Shown in pieces: positions 31,508 through 39,019 of a stretch of DNA of 53,090 nt. The stretch's first letter is position 1. The number at the start of each line of letters is the position of its first letter. The stretch comes from a virus. Below the pieces are notes generated by a model, which saw only the letters and a program-made list of their open reading frames with translations, made no database searches and was not told where the DNA came from. Position numbers and translations under genes: made by a program. The DNA is taken from IMG/VR virus record IMGVR_UViG_3300050121_000130, positions 1-53,090 of that record; one strand, written 5' to 3'.

Positions 31508-31738
31508 ATGAATTTAGGATCGAATATACGCAAAATAAGGGTTTCAAAAGGAATTACTCAACAATATATCGTTCAAAAGGTCGGTAAATACCCTTCTTGG
31601 CTGTCAGAAATCGAAGCTGGAAACACTCGGTTGCTTGCGGACGACTTAGGAGATTTGGCTGATGCGCTGAATGTGTCGATTGTTGAATTTTTTTCGCCTG
31701 ATAATATCGCAAAAAGCGAAGTCGAGGAGACAAAATAA
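31508..31738 (+). CDS. Cro-like HTH regulator, 76 aa
   Basis: ATG with GGGTGGTGAT upstream. One XRE-type helix-turn-helix domain fills most of the protein (NIRKIRVSKGITQQYIVQKV, YPSWLSEIEAGNTRLLAD, LADALNVSIVEFF). It is the first gene of the early transcript, and a fourth operator (31707-31719) lies in its last codons. By analogy it would lower repressor synthesis on entry to the lytic cycle. Confidence 0.8.
   Translation: MNLGSNIRKIRVSKGITQQYIVQKVGKYPSWLSEIEAGNTRLLADDLGDLADALNVSIVEFFSPDNIAKSEVEETK
31707..31719. promoter_or_regulatory. Operator O4 within the cro-like gene
   Basis: Perfect TCGCAAAAAGCGA about 255 bases downstream of O3, inside the coding sequence. It could act as a roadblock or an anchor for a repression loop. 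Confidence 0.65.
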
Positions 31739-31740
31739 CA

Positions 31741-31917
31741 ATGTTCGAGGACTCCAAAATATATACCGCCAAAGAATTAGCCGAAAAAATTAAAATGTCG
31801 GTTTCTTGGATATACGAACAAATCATCCAAAATAAAATTCCTCATGTGAAAATGGGGAACAGAGCAAGGTTTTTAGGTTGGAGATTAAACGAGTGGATAA
31901 AGGAAGGGATGAAGTGA
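31741..31917 (+). CDS. Excisionase-like HTH protein, 58 aa
   Basis: ATG three bases after the Cro-like stop. It is a single MerR/excisionase-type winged helix: KIYTAKELAEKIKMSVSWIY, then KIPHVKMGNRARF and WRLNEWIKEG, the pattern of HTH_17 proteins. Excisionases bend DNA at attP arms to favour excision. Its place in the early operon, apart from int, would let it be made on induction. Another DNA-binding role is possible. Confidence 0.65.
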   Translation: MFEDSKIYTAKELAEKIKMSVSWIYEQIIQNKIPHVKMGNRARFLGWRLNEWIKEGMK

Positions 31918-32744
31918 ACAAATTAGCCTTAGTCAAATCAGAAGACTTTCACGGTGTACAATGTGACTTTTGGAAGGGCGATTCAGACAACTATTTTATG
32001 ACATTGGCGCAATTGTCCCAAGCACTTGAATATGCGAGCAAGAGCGCAATTGAAAAGATACTAGCTCGTAATGAATATCTTAAAAGTACCGAGTTTTCAA
32101 CTACCTACAAATTGTCGGTAGGGGGTACGGACAAAACGGGGGTACCTCAAACCGAACAAGAAACCCGCGTTTTCACCGAAGACGGTATCTATGAAGTGAC
32201 CATGTTAGCCAAGACCGACCGTGCCAAAGAGTTCCGCGCCAAGGTTCGCCAAATCCTTAAAGACCTGCGCCAAGGTAAAGTTAAAGCTTTCAAACAAATT
32301 GACCCGCGCCTAATCGAAGCCAGAGAGAAAAACGCACAGGCCCGTCTCATGAACGCTAAGCGAAAAGATGCAGAGTTTCTTATCTCACAGGTTGGCAGGT
32401 TATCCCCGCAATCGGCAGAGTTAGTCAGAATTAACGCCATTGAAATGATTGCTGGCAAAGGGTTTCTCCCTAGACCTAAAACCGAAAAGCATTACACGGC
32501 TGGTGACATTGCAAAAGAAGCCGGAATATCAGCCAATATGGTTGGGAAGATAGCGAATGCGAACGGCTTTAAAACGGCTGAATATGGCTGTGTGGTGCTG
32601 GATAAGTCGAAGTATAGTGATAAGCAAGTTGAGACGTTTCGATATAACGAGGCGGGAAGAACGGCGATATTGGGAGCTATTCCAAAGCGGCCATATCCTA
32701 CCACAGAAGAAATGCTAAACACTCAGTTAACATCGTTGATATAA
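31914..32744 (+). CDS. Phage antirepressor-like protein, 276 aa
   Basis: GTG at 31914 overlapping the previous stop (GTGA). The N-terminal domain (about 1-115) has the Bro-like VQCDFWKGDSDNYFMTLAQLSQAL, TRVFTEDGIYEVTMLAKTDRAKEF and RQILKDLRQG. A C-terminal HTH-like part (about 195-276) reads HYTAGDIAKEAGISANMVGK. It probably antagonises the repressor or another phage regulator. It is second to the Bro-N gene at 1299 in this window. Confidence 0.8.
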   Translation: MNKLALVKSEDFHGVQCDFWKGDSDNYFMTLAQLSQALEYASKSAIEKILARNEYLKSTEFSTTYKLSVGGTDKTGVPQTEQETRVFTEDGIYEVTMLAKTDRAKEFRAKVRQILKDLRQGKVKAFKQIDPRLIEAREKNAQARLMNAKRKDAEFLISQVGRLSPQSAELVRINAIEMIAGKGFLPRPKTEKHYTAGDIAKEAGISANMVGKIANANGFKTAEYGCVVLDKSKYSDKQVETFRYNEAGRTAILGAIPKRPYPTTEEMLNTQLTSLI

Positions 32745-32754
32745 AGTCAGCCTA

Positions 32755-32773
32755 GCCGGACCTAATCTCCGGC
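32755..32773 (+). terminator. Intergenic hairpin
   Basis: GCCGGA-CCTAATC-TCCGGC, with no U tract (GAATAAAT follows). It lies before the ParB-like gene. Probably an RNA processing or stability element, not a full terminator. Confidence 0.4.
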
Positions 32774-32808
32774 GAATAAATGTTGGACAAGCAAAGCGAG
32801 GTGAAAAC

Positions 32809-33795
32809 ATGTCAAACAGATATCAATTCATGCCGGACTTATCGCCTGAAGATTACACCGAACTTAAAAACGATATTACCAAGCGAGGGGTCCAGGTTGC
32901 GATTGAGTATGACGAAGATGGAAACATACTCGACGGCCATCATCGGTTGAAAATTTGTGAAGAACTGGGATTAACTGACTGGCCTAAAGTCGTTAGGGTG
33001 GGGATGACAGAAGCGCAAAAACGAGAACACGCCCGCAAATTAAACATGGCCCGCCGGCAGTTAAATAGGGAGCAACGGCAGGAGTTGATTCGCCAGCAGT
33101 TGCAGGAAACGCCTGAAAAGAGTGATAGGCAGATTGCAACAGGGTTAGGAGTGGCAAATAGTACCGTATCGCGTACCCGCGAAAAAATGGAAGATGAAAA
33201 TCAACTGTTGCAAAGCCACAGTTCAATCGGTGCTGATGGGAAAGAGCGTCCCCGCCAAGTCGAACGTAAACCTATAACCATCTTCAATCCTACGGAATCA
33301 AAAATAATCTCCGCAAAAGAATTAGTTCAAAATGCCTCCCCTGAATTGGTACAGGCTGTTGCTGGAAACAAAGTGCCGTTAATGCAAGCTTTTTCAGTAG
33401 CTTCTAGTTCCACGCCAGAGCAACAGACGGAAGCGCTTAAACGTCTAGAAGATGGCAAAGTACCTTATTTGATGGAGGGACTTAATCAACAGAAGATGGA
33501 GGAATATTTAAACCTAACACCCGAGCAGCTTCAAGAATCACGTCAACGTATTAGTGATGGTGATAAGAGGATTGATAACGAATTTAGGTTGTCGAAGCAA
33601 ATTGACAAAGCAATATTTGCCATCTTAAGTATTCAGCCAAACGAAATAGAAGAATCCGTACAATACTGGTTAGAGCATACTCGGGAATTTGATGAAAGAG
33701 ACCAAATTATTATTGATATTTCTGATTGCCTTGAACGATTGCGGTTACTCAAAGTGGCATTTTCAAAAACAAAAACTTTAAAGGTGGTGAGATAG
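32809..33795 (+). CDS. ParB/Srx-domain DNA-binding protein, 328 aa
   Basis: ATG with GAGGTGAAA upstream. Residues about 5-85 are a ParB N-terminal-like domain (LSPEDYTELKNDITKRGVQV, GNILDGHHRLKICEELGL). An HTH-rich middle follows (about 85-130, REQRQELIRQQLQ, SDRQIATGLGVANSTVSRTR). The C-terminal half is charged and coiled (about 200-328). Such phage proteins may act in regulation or partition. Being in an integrative phage, a regulatory role is likelier than plasmid partition. Confidence 0.8.
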   Translation: MSNRYQFMPDLSPEDYTELKNDITKRGVQVAIEYDEDGNILDGHHRLKICEELGLTDWPKVVRVGMTEAQKREHARKLNMARRQLNREQRQELIRQQLQETPEKSDRQIATGLGVANSTVSRTREKMEDENQLLQSHSSIGADGKERPRQVERKPITIFNPTESKIISAKELVQNASPELVQAVAGNKVPLMQAFSVASSSTPEQQTEALKRLEDGKVPYLMEGLNQQKMEEYLNLTPEQLQESRQRISDGDKRIDNEFRLSKQIDKAIFAILSIQPNEIEESVQYWLEHTREFDERDQIIIDISDCLERLRLLKVAFSKTKTLKVVR

Positions 33796-34203
33796 ATGAA
33801 GAAAAAAGCAACACCCAAATCGGCTATTTGTGAATGGATTCGCGAAAACAACATAACGAATCAAGCTGATATTGTCGCTCGGTGCAAGGCTTGCATGGAC
33901 AAACCTAATCCGCAAAAACTTGAAGATCAGCATTGGAACCGCATGGCAAATTCAGTAACGGCGTTAGTTCGCGATAAAAATAACGTTAGAATCGCGTTTT
34001 CCATTCACGGAAGTAAGGGAGCGGAAGTTCATAATATCGAAAAAACTCTTGATTCTGACGCACTCAAAATAATCCGCAAGCGATACGACTTGAATATAAA
34101 AGGTAGCGTAAGATCATTGGCTAAGATCAAGATGCGTCAAGCTGAACTTGCTGGACAAACTTCGTTCGTTTTTGAGTCAACCCAGACCCCACACAATATG
34201 TAG
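33796..34203 (+). CDS. Hypothetical basic protein, 135 aa
   Basis: ATG directly after the ParB-like stop, with GGTGGTGAG upstream. Basic; N-terminal helices (SAICEWIRENNITNQADIVARC), then a strand-rich middle (NSVTALVRDKNNVRIAFSIH) and a basic tail. No family recognised. The layout suggests nucleic-acid binding. Confidence 0.6.
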   Translation: MKKKATPKSAICEWIRENNITNQADIVARCKACMDKPNPQKLEDQHWNRMANSVTALVRDKNNVRIAFSIHGSKGAEVHNIEKTLDSDALKIIRKRYDLNIKGSVRSLAKIKMRQAELAGQTSFVFESTQTPHNM

Positions 34204-34248
34204 GATGTGCTGGAGATACAAAAATTATGCACAAAAGGAGATAAATTT

Positions 34249-34407
34249 ATGACAGAGCAAAAAAATACCGCCGCTGCTGAAGACAGAGACGGGGAAGTTG
34301 AATTGGTACAGTGTTCAAAGTGTATGGGTTGTATGGTACCGGAAATATTGGAAAATGGTGAATGTCCATATTGCGGGGAGAAGTTAACAGATGCTGACCG
34401 GATTTAA
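34249..34407 (+). CDS. Small zinc-ribbon protein, 52 aa
   Basis: ATG at 34249 with AAAAGGAG upstream, in preference to an in-frame TTG/GTG nearer 34207. Two CxxC pairs (CSKCMGC and CPYCGE) make a rubredoxin-like zinc ribbon. It overlaps by four bases the end of the convergent minus gene. Confidence 0.6.
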   Translation: MTEQKNTAAAEDRDGEVELVQCSKCMGCMVPEILENGECPYCGEKLTDADRI

Positions 34408-34616
34408 ATTTCTAAAATTTTATTTCTCTTGAAGCCTTTTGGCTTAACTGCTTTTCCTTTATCCTCAGGCCAACCAAGAGTATATCGGGTATTGCGAAGA
34501 TCAAACAGTCCCGGCCCCGTTTCAATCAATAACCATCCGTTTGCAAGAAAGATATCAATATATTCTTTGATAGATTCATCTGTTCTGGGAGTCGAATTAA
34601 AATAAGTTACTTCCAT
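34404..34616 (-). CDS. Lone minus-strand protein, 70 aa
   Basis: ATG at 34616 with AAGGAGGT upstream. MEVTYFNSTPRTDESIKEYI then FLANGWLLIETGPGLFDL and TRYTLGWPEDKGK suggest a small alpha/beta protein with a GW-L-L-ETG motif; family not recognised. It is alone on the minus strand within the early plus-strand operon. It carries upstream the same 25-base element as the gene at 25531, so both are probably controlled by one signal. Confidence 0.65.
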   Translation of the reverse strand: MEVTYFNSTPRTDESIKEYIDIFLANGWLLIETGPGLFDLRNTRYTLGWPEDKGKAVKPKGFKRNKILEI

Positions 34617-34642
34617 ATCAATTACCTCCTTAAAACAGTTGA

Positions 34643-34667
34643 TTCGACAAAAACCATAATTTTCCTA
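34643..34667 (-). promoter_or_regulatory. Conserved element, copy B, with Spo0A-box-like core
   Basis: Minus-strand TAGGAAAATTATGG then TTTTTGTCGAA, 23 of 25 bases the same as copy A. It ends about 13 bases before the AAGGAGG of the 34616 gene, nearly the same distance as in copy A. Confidence 0.65.
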
Positions 34668-34684
34668 GGAAGGTGATAACAAAC

Positions 34685-34744
34685 GTGTTTTGTGTTTGGC
34701 TAGTAATAGCAGCAGTTTTGGTATTTCGGTTAGGAGGCGATTAG
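34685..34744 (+). CDS. Micropeptide, 19 aa, hydrophobic
   Basis: GTG start with AGGAAGGTGAT about ten bases upstream. VFCVWLVIAAVLVFRLGGD is almost a single membrane segment. Its end runs into the next gene's ribosome site. It may be a leader or membrane micropeptide; only the good ribosome site and position support it. Confidence 0.3.
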   Translation: MFCVWLVIAAVLVFRLGGD

Positions 34745-34852
34745 ATGCAGGAGTTGTTCCGAGCTATTGATGCCGGGCAGTATGATGGCGTGATGTTTAT
34801 CGTATTTATAGTACTGTTTTTCAGCATGATGGAATTTAGAACTTGGAGGTGA
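34745..34852 (+). CDS. Small membrane protein, 35 aa
   Basis: ATG with AGGAGG upstream (inside the previous ORF end). The middle (VMFIVFIVLFFSMM) is one membrane segment with polar ends. It ends AACTTGGAGGTGA, which also serves as the next gene's ribosome site. Confidence 0.45.
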   Translation: MQELFRAIDAGQYDGVMFIVFIVLFFSMMEFRTWR

Positions 34853-34857
34853 AAGCC

Positions 34858-34989
34858 GTGGAAATAAACCAGATTCAAAACATTCGTTTTTCGTTAAAAG
34901 CAAAATCGGTACAACCTTGGCATGTGAAGTATGCGGGATATATTTGGTGGATCGTAGCCATCGCGGCTGTTGTGTGGTCTCAACCATGA
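34858..34989 (+). CDS. Small membrane protein, 43 aa
   Basis: GTG with TTGGAGGTG upstream. Polar N-terminus then a membrane segment (YIWWIVAIAAVVW) near the end. The stop overlaps the ATG of the next gene (ATGA). With its neighbours it forms a run of three tiny membrane peptides. Confidence 0.45.
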   Translation: MEINQIQNIRFSLKAKSVQPWHVKYAGYIWWIVAIAAVVWSQP

Positions 34990-35144
34990 ATCCCTGCACT
35001 GTCAGACAGGCCACGCCCGAGGAACTAAAAAACCTGCCGGAACCACCAGCAAAGCCGTTACCAAGTTACACCGATTACGTTAATCGCAGACGAAATTTAA
35101 AGAAAGGATTGTATGTAAGATGCCAAGGATATCAACGGAAATAA
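34986..35144 (+). CDS. Small basic protein, 52 aa
   Basis: ATG overlapping the previous stop; the in-frame extension to 34917 would run antiparallel in meaning to the upstream gene and has no ribosome site. Pro-rich (LPEPPAKPLPSYTDYV) with a basic end (RRRNLKKGLYVRCQGYQRK). Function unknown. Confidence 0.45.
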   Translation: MNPCTVRQATPEELKNLPEPPAKPLPSYTDYVNRRRNLKKGLYVRCQGYQRK

Positions 35145-35228
35145 AAAAGAAACCATCTGTGCTCGAACACAGACGATTCCAAGGAAAAACACCTGATTCG
35201 ATTATATCACATTTTTGGAGGCAAATAA

Positions 35229-35498
35229 ATGACTATCACAACACATGATTGTCGGCTTGCCAATGACTATGAATATCGCAAGGGCTACGCATACGGAATT
35301 GATCATGATTTCGTATATGATGTAATGTCTGCGGACGAATTAATCAGTTTTTCAAAAATTTATAAATCGTTTGAAACGGAATACTCCGATGGCTTGGCGT
35401 TCTATTTGTGGGAAACAGCCGTCAATAAAGGAGCAATCATCTATGATCCAGACACCACCCAAACAAATTCACACGTGGTATCGTCGGGGATACGTTGA
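35229..35498 (+). CDS. Hypothetical acidic protein, 89 aa
   Basis: ATG with TGGAGGC upstream, after an 84-base gap with no evident feature. Tyr/Asp-rich (YEYRKGYAYGIDHDFVYD). No family recognised. Its 3' end overlaps the following small ORF. Confidence 0.5.
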   Translation: MTITTHDCRLANDYEYRKGYAYGIDHDFVYDVMSADELISFSKIYKSFETEYSDGLAFYLWETAVNKGAIIYDPDTTQTNSHVVSSGIR

Positions 35499-35574
35499 GG
35501 TTGGTAGGGTGATTTGGAGTAATGGTCAGATATGCGTGTACATGGAATCGAGGCGAATTTTATGCGTCCGATAA
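35443..35574 (+). CDS. Small basic protein, 43 aa
   Basis: ATG at 35443 with AAAGGAG eight bases upstream, within the 3' end of the previous gene in another frame. The product (IHTWYRRGYVEVGRV) is aromatic and basic, and its end overlaps the next gene. Short and uncertain. Confidence 0.4.
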   Translation: MIQTPPKQIHTWYRRGYVEVGRVIWSNGQICVYMESRRILCVR

Positions 35575-35792
35575 TCAGCGAAATCAGATCATCGTGTCCA
35601 ATGTGTGGACAGGCGGGACGGTTTTTAAGCAAATATAAAAACAATAAATTAACGCTAATTTGTAATGATTGCAACAAAACGTGGATCAGCCTGTCAGGGA
35701 CGTGTCCAGTTTGTGGGGAAGCGAATGGGTATCCGGCGGATGGGGTTTGTGAGGTTTGTTATGAAAAGAGGTTAGGAAATGGATTTAAGTAA
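35562..35792 (+). CDS. Double zinc-ribbon protein, 76 aa
   Basis: ATG at 35562 with GAGGCG upstream. CPMCG with CNDC (about 12-36) and CPVCG with CEVC (about 48-67) make two zinc ribbons. A short variant starting at 35532 would overlap the previous gene more. Probably nucleic-acid binding; it belongs to a notable set of Cys-rich phage proteins in this window. Confidence 0.6.
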   Translation: MRPIISEIRSSCPMCGQAGRFLSKYKNNKLTLICNDCNKTWISLSGTCPVCGEANGYPADGVCEVCYEKRLGNGFK

Positions 35793-35955
35793 AGTATCGA
35801 CACGTGATTTAGTGGACGCCTTGCAGGATCGTAGCAATGTTGAATACATAACCAACGTTAGAAGCTCCAAGGGCTACGTAGTGGCGGTTGAAAACGGCGG
35901 GATGAGGACAGGGCAAGGTGAGGTAATAATTTTAGCGGTAAAGGGGTTGTATTGA
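35779..35955 (+). CDS. Small hypothetical protein, 58 aa
   Basis: ATG overlapping the end of the zinc-ribbon gene by 14 bases, with GTTAGGAA upstream. It ends in TGATGA, so its stop overlaps the next gene's ATG. The product (VEYITNVRSSKGYVVAVENG) is a small beta-type domain, DUF1381-like at a guess. Tight coupling supports it. Confidence 0.5.
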   Translation: MDLSKVSTRDLVDALQDRSNVEYITNVRSSKGYVVAVENGGMRTGQGEVIILAVKGLY

Positions 35956-37007
35956 TGAATGAACCAAAGATCATTGAAAATGTTCAAAAGTTAACTTGGA
36001 ATTTCGTAGAAGTGAAAAAAGAGTTATCGGAACACGTTAAAAAATACGCCAATCTGGTTGTCAATGAAGATAATTTGACTGAAATGGAAAAAACGCAACG
36101 AGAGGTCGCTTCGCTTCGCACTAAGTTAAATAAGTTTAGGTTGGCGGTCAAAAAAGACCTAGACAAGCCTTATGACAAATTTAAATCACAAGTTGATGAG
36201 TTGCTTGAACTAGTTGGAAATGTTGAAATTCCTATCAAAGATCAAATTGAAAAGTATGAACTTCAACGGCGCAAAGATAAAAAAGAGGAAATCAAGCAAT
36301 TTATTAACACAACTTGTGAAGAATTGAAATTGTTTGATAAATTTCGCGATCAAATTGTCATTGACGATAGGTGGATGAATCGCGGTCAAAAGATCAAAGA
36401 CACGCAAGATGAAGTTTACATTAAAATTGGTTGGCTGCTTGATATTCAGAACAAGGAAATTGATGCTAAAAACTTTCGCTTGCAGAAGATTGAAATGGCT
36501 AAATTCATGTGTGAATCGCTTAGCAAAGGACTTGCAACGCCACTTATGTTTTCTGAAATTGAACATCGTCTGGAATCATTCGATATCGCAAGCATGCGGT
36601 CATATATCGAAAACGAAATAGCTAGCCGCAAGGATCGTGAAGAAAAAGCCGCACAGCAAGCTATTGAACGTGCCGAACGCGAACGGCTGGCAGAAGTAGC
36701 TAGGCAAGATAAGGCCGAACAGGAAGTATTGGATAGGCAAGAAAAAGCTAGGGTTGAAGCCGAGCGGTTAGAAGCTAGACGGTTGGAATCGGTACGGCAG
36801 ATGGAAATAAATGCGGCTAACTTGGTAACACAGAAGAAAGCGGACGATTTGATTAAAACGGCTGCACAGCCAGCGCCAAAGCCCGAAAAACTATACAAAG
36901 CTCAATTTGTCCTGTATGACATCAAGCTTGAGCAAATCGAGGAAGTTAAGCAATATTTAATTCATAAAGAAATCGAATTTGAGCAAGCCGTAAAGGTCGC
37001 TAAGTAA
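35955..37007 (+). CDS. DUF1351 protein, recombination module, 350 aa
   Basis: ATG overlapping the previous stop. DUF1351 pattern: KYANLVVNEDNLTEMEKTQR, SLRTKLNKFRLAVKKDLDKP and the IPIKDQIEKYELQRRKDKKEE region in the first 110 residues. A long charged coiled coil (about 225-300, REERERLAE-type repeats) and a C-terminal beta part follow. DUF1351 genes lie next to phage annealing and recombination genes; the next gene is a Sak4-like ATPase. Confidence 0.8.
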   Translation: MNEPKIIENVQKLTWNFVEVKKELSEHVKKYANLVVNEDNLTEMEKTQREVASLRTKLNKFRLAVKKDLDKPYDKFKSQVDELLELVGNVEIPIKDQIEKYELQRRKDKKEEIKQFINTTCEELKLFDKFRDQIVIDDRWMNRGQKIKDTQDEVYIKIGWLLDIQNKEIDAKNFRLQKIEMAKFMCESLSKGLATPLMFSEIEHRLESFDIASMRSYIENEIASRKDREEKAAQQAIERAERERLAEVARQDKAEQEVLDRQEKARVEAERLEARRLESVRQMEINAANLVTQKKADDLIKTAAQPAPKPEKLYKAQFVLYDIKLEQIEEVKQYLIHKEIEFEQAVKVAK

Positions 37008-37655
37008 ATGAGCAGAGTTATAGCAGTGTGTGGGGAATCGGGTTCAGGAAAGACAACCTCTCTCAGATTTTTAGACCCGAAGTCAACTTACATAATTGAC
37101 GCTGATCGTAAAGGACTAAGCTGGAAGGGTTGGAAATCGCAATACAACAAAGAAAGTAAAAATTATATCCAAACCTCAGACGTTAAAAAGATAATCACGA
37201 TTATTGCCGGGATACACAATAATGCACCACATATCAAAGTAATAATTGTTGACACCATCAACACGATCATGGTTGATGACGAAATGAAGCGTATGAACGA
37301 GAAAGGTTACGACAAGTGGCAGGACATGGCCCAAAGCGTTTGGGAAGTCGTTAGTAACGCTCACTTATACCGCGATGATTTAACAATAGCTTTCATGGCC
37401 CACACGCAAACAGACCGTGATGATAATGGATTCATGTTTACTCGAATAAAAACGTCCGGCAAGAAACTGGATAAAATCGTACTCGAAAGCAAATTTACAA
37501 CGGTTTTAATCGCAAAATGCGTAAACGGCAAGCACATTTTTGAAACACAGTCCCGCAATTCAACGGCTAAAAGTCCATTAGGGTGCTTTGAAGATTTTGA
37601 GATTGAAAACGATTTGAATAAAGTTATTAAAAAAATGGAGGAATATGAAACATGA
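37008..37655 (+). CDS. Sak4-like ATPase (RecA-fold), 215 aa
   Basis: Walker A GESGSGKTT at 8-16, Walker B-like VIIVDTINT at about 80-88, and the motif FMAHTQTDRD near 128-137, typical of AAA_24/Sak4 phage proteins that promote single-strand annealing. It lies between DUF1351 and the SSB-like gene. It overlaps the latter by four bases. Confidence 0.8.
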   Translation: MSRVIAVCGESGSGKTTSLRFLDPKSTYIIDADRKGLSWKGWKSQYNKESKNYIQTSDVKKIITIIAGIHNNAPHIKVIIVDTINTIMVDDEMKRMNEKGYDKWQDMAQSVWEVVSNAHLYRDDLTIAFMAHTQTDRDDNGFMFTRIKTSGKKLDKIVLESKFTTVLIAKCVNGKHIFETQSRNSTAKSPLGCFEDFEIENDLNKVIKKMEEYET

Positions 37656-38209
37656 AAAAGCCCCAAGGATACGATGAAACCGAAGCATTTACCGGTGATT
37701 TTAAATCCATTACGCCCGGCGGTCACATTTGCAAAATAGCAGCTGCTAAAATCGACACCACTCAAAATGGCGACGAAATGCTTGTTGTAATGTTTGATAT
37801 TTTCGACGGCGAATGTAAAGCGTATTATGCCGATCAATATAAGAGAAAATCCGCAGCTGATCCGCAAGCGAAATGGCCGGGAATCTACCGACAAATGACC
37901 GAGGGGAAAGGTACACCGTTTTTCAAAGGCATGATAACTGCGATTGAGGAAAGCAATTCCGGCTATAAGTGGAACTGGGAAGAAAAAACCCTCACTAATA
38001 AGATGTTTGGCGGGGTTTTTGGTCAGGAAGAGTGGCTCAACAACAATGGCGAAACAAAGTTATCAACAAAACTTTTATATATTCGTAGCGTAGACGCAGT
38101 TAAAAAAGGTATAACGCCACCGCCAATCAAGCGGCTGAAAGGATCAGCAAGTGTAGCGCCGGAGTCATTCGGCAAAGAAGTCTTCCCTGAAGAAGAAATT
38201 CCCTTTTAA
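37652..38209 (+). CDS. DUF669 single-strand-binding-like protein, 185 aa
   Basis: N-terminal beta domain (GGHICKIAAAKIDTTQNGDE, LVVMFDIFDGECKAYYADQY) and a C-terminal acidic tip ending FPEEEIPF. That tip closely resembles the DDDIPF tip of SSB, which recruits partner proteins. DUF669 proteins follow Sak4 genes in many phages. It would coat single-stranded DNA for annealing and replication. Confidence 0.75.
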   Translation: MKKPQGYDETEAFTGDFKSITPGGHICKIAAAKIDTTQNGDEMLVVMFDIFDGECKAYYADQYKRKSAADPQAKWPGIYRQMTEGKGTPFFKGMITAIEESNSGYKWNWEEKTLTNKMFGGVFGQEEWLNNNGETKLSTKLLYIRSVDAVKKGITPPPIKRLKGSASVAPESFGKEVFPEEEIPF

Positions 38210-38224
38210 TCCCAAATTTAATAC

Positions 38225-38254
38225 AGCAGGGTTCCCTACCCCTGCTTTCTTTTT
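38225..38254 (+). terminator. Intrinsic terminator between the SSB-like and HNH genes
   Basis: AGCAGGG-N8-CCCTGCT followed by TTCTTTTT. It lies directly before the GAGGTGAT ribosome site of the HNH gene, whose insertion may have brought it. Confidence 0.75.
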
Positions 38255-38284
38255 ACCTAAAATGAGGTGATAACAACGAAACCG

Positions 38285-39019
38285 ATGGATATTACTGGTC
38301 AAAAACATGGATTGTTAACAGCGATAAAGCCAGTAGGAAAACGCAAGAATGGTTGTTATATATGGTTATTCAAATGTGACTGTGGTAACGAACACGTTGC
38401 TTCAATGGGACAAGTTAGAAGTGGCAATGTAAAAAGTTGTGGATGCTTACTTAGAAAGAAAATTATCGACATAGCAGGACAAAGATTCGGAAGATTAACA
38501 GCGATTAAACAGGTTTCGCTCGGAAGCAGAAAAGTAAAAGGAAAATGGCTTTTCAGATGTGATTGCGGGAATGAAATTACAATTCCTGCCCAAGCAGCTA
38601 AATCAGGTAATACACATAGTTGTGGATGCTTAAAAAAAGAAATTGCTGCTAGTAAAGCAAAAGAAGCTAATTTGTTAGCACAAAAGGCGTGCACTACTCA
38701 TGGGTGTACAGGAACAAGACTTTATAAGATTTACAAAGGGATGAAGCAACGGTGCTATAACTCCAATAATCCCAATTTTAAATATTATGGTGGTAAAGGA
38801 ATAACGATTTGTGATGAATGGCTAAGTGATCCACAAATTTTCATGAACTGGGCGTTGAGTCACGGATATACGAATAAATTGACTATTGACCGTATTGATA
38901 GTGATAAAGGGTATTGCCCTGACAATTGTGAGTTTATAACACAAGCAGATCAAGCAAGAAAAGCATTAATTGTTAGAGCCGAAAACAAAAAGAAACGGTT
39001 AAAAAATGCAGCTTCGTGA
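38285..39019 (+). CDS. HNH/AP2-type homing-endonuclease-like protein, 244 aa
   Basis: ATG at 38285 follows GAGGTGAT. Two tandem NUMOD/AP2-like zinc repeats (FKCDCGNEHVASMGQVRSGN with SCGCL at about 30-55; FRCDCGNEITIPAQAAKSGN with SCGCL at about 92-120). A C-terminal nuclease domain (about 150-235) has YYGGKGITICDEWL and TIDRIDSDKGYCPDNCEFIT. It would cut intronless alleles at its own site. It splits the SSB-like and helicase genes, so it is probably an insertion. Confidence 0.75.
   Translation: MDITGQKHGLLTAIKPVGKRKNGCYIWLFKCDCGNEHVASMGQVRSGNVKSCGCLLRKKIIDIAGQRFGRLTAIKQVSLGSRKVKGKWLFRCDCGNEITIPAQAAKSGNTHSCGCLKKEIAASKAKEANLLAQKACTTHGCTGTRLYKIYKGMKQRCYNSNNPNFKYYGGKGITICDEWLSDPQIFMNWALSHGYTNKLTIDRIDSDKGYCPDNCEFITQADQARKALIVRAENKKKRLKNAAS

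Noticed and set aside
32809-33795. Plasmid partition (phage-plasmid) lifestyle
   Set aside because: A ParB-like domain is present but no ParA partner; an integrase and tRNA att site point to chromosomal integration.
36446-36898. 150-codon minus-strand ORF opposite the DUF1351 gene
   Set aside because: Ser/Ala-rich shadow of the charged coiled coil on the plus strand.
37361-37894. 177-codon minus-strand ORF opposite the Sak4-like and DUF669 genes
   Set aside because: It crosses two clear plus-strand genes, has no ribosome site and no domain resemblance.
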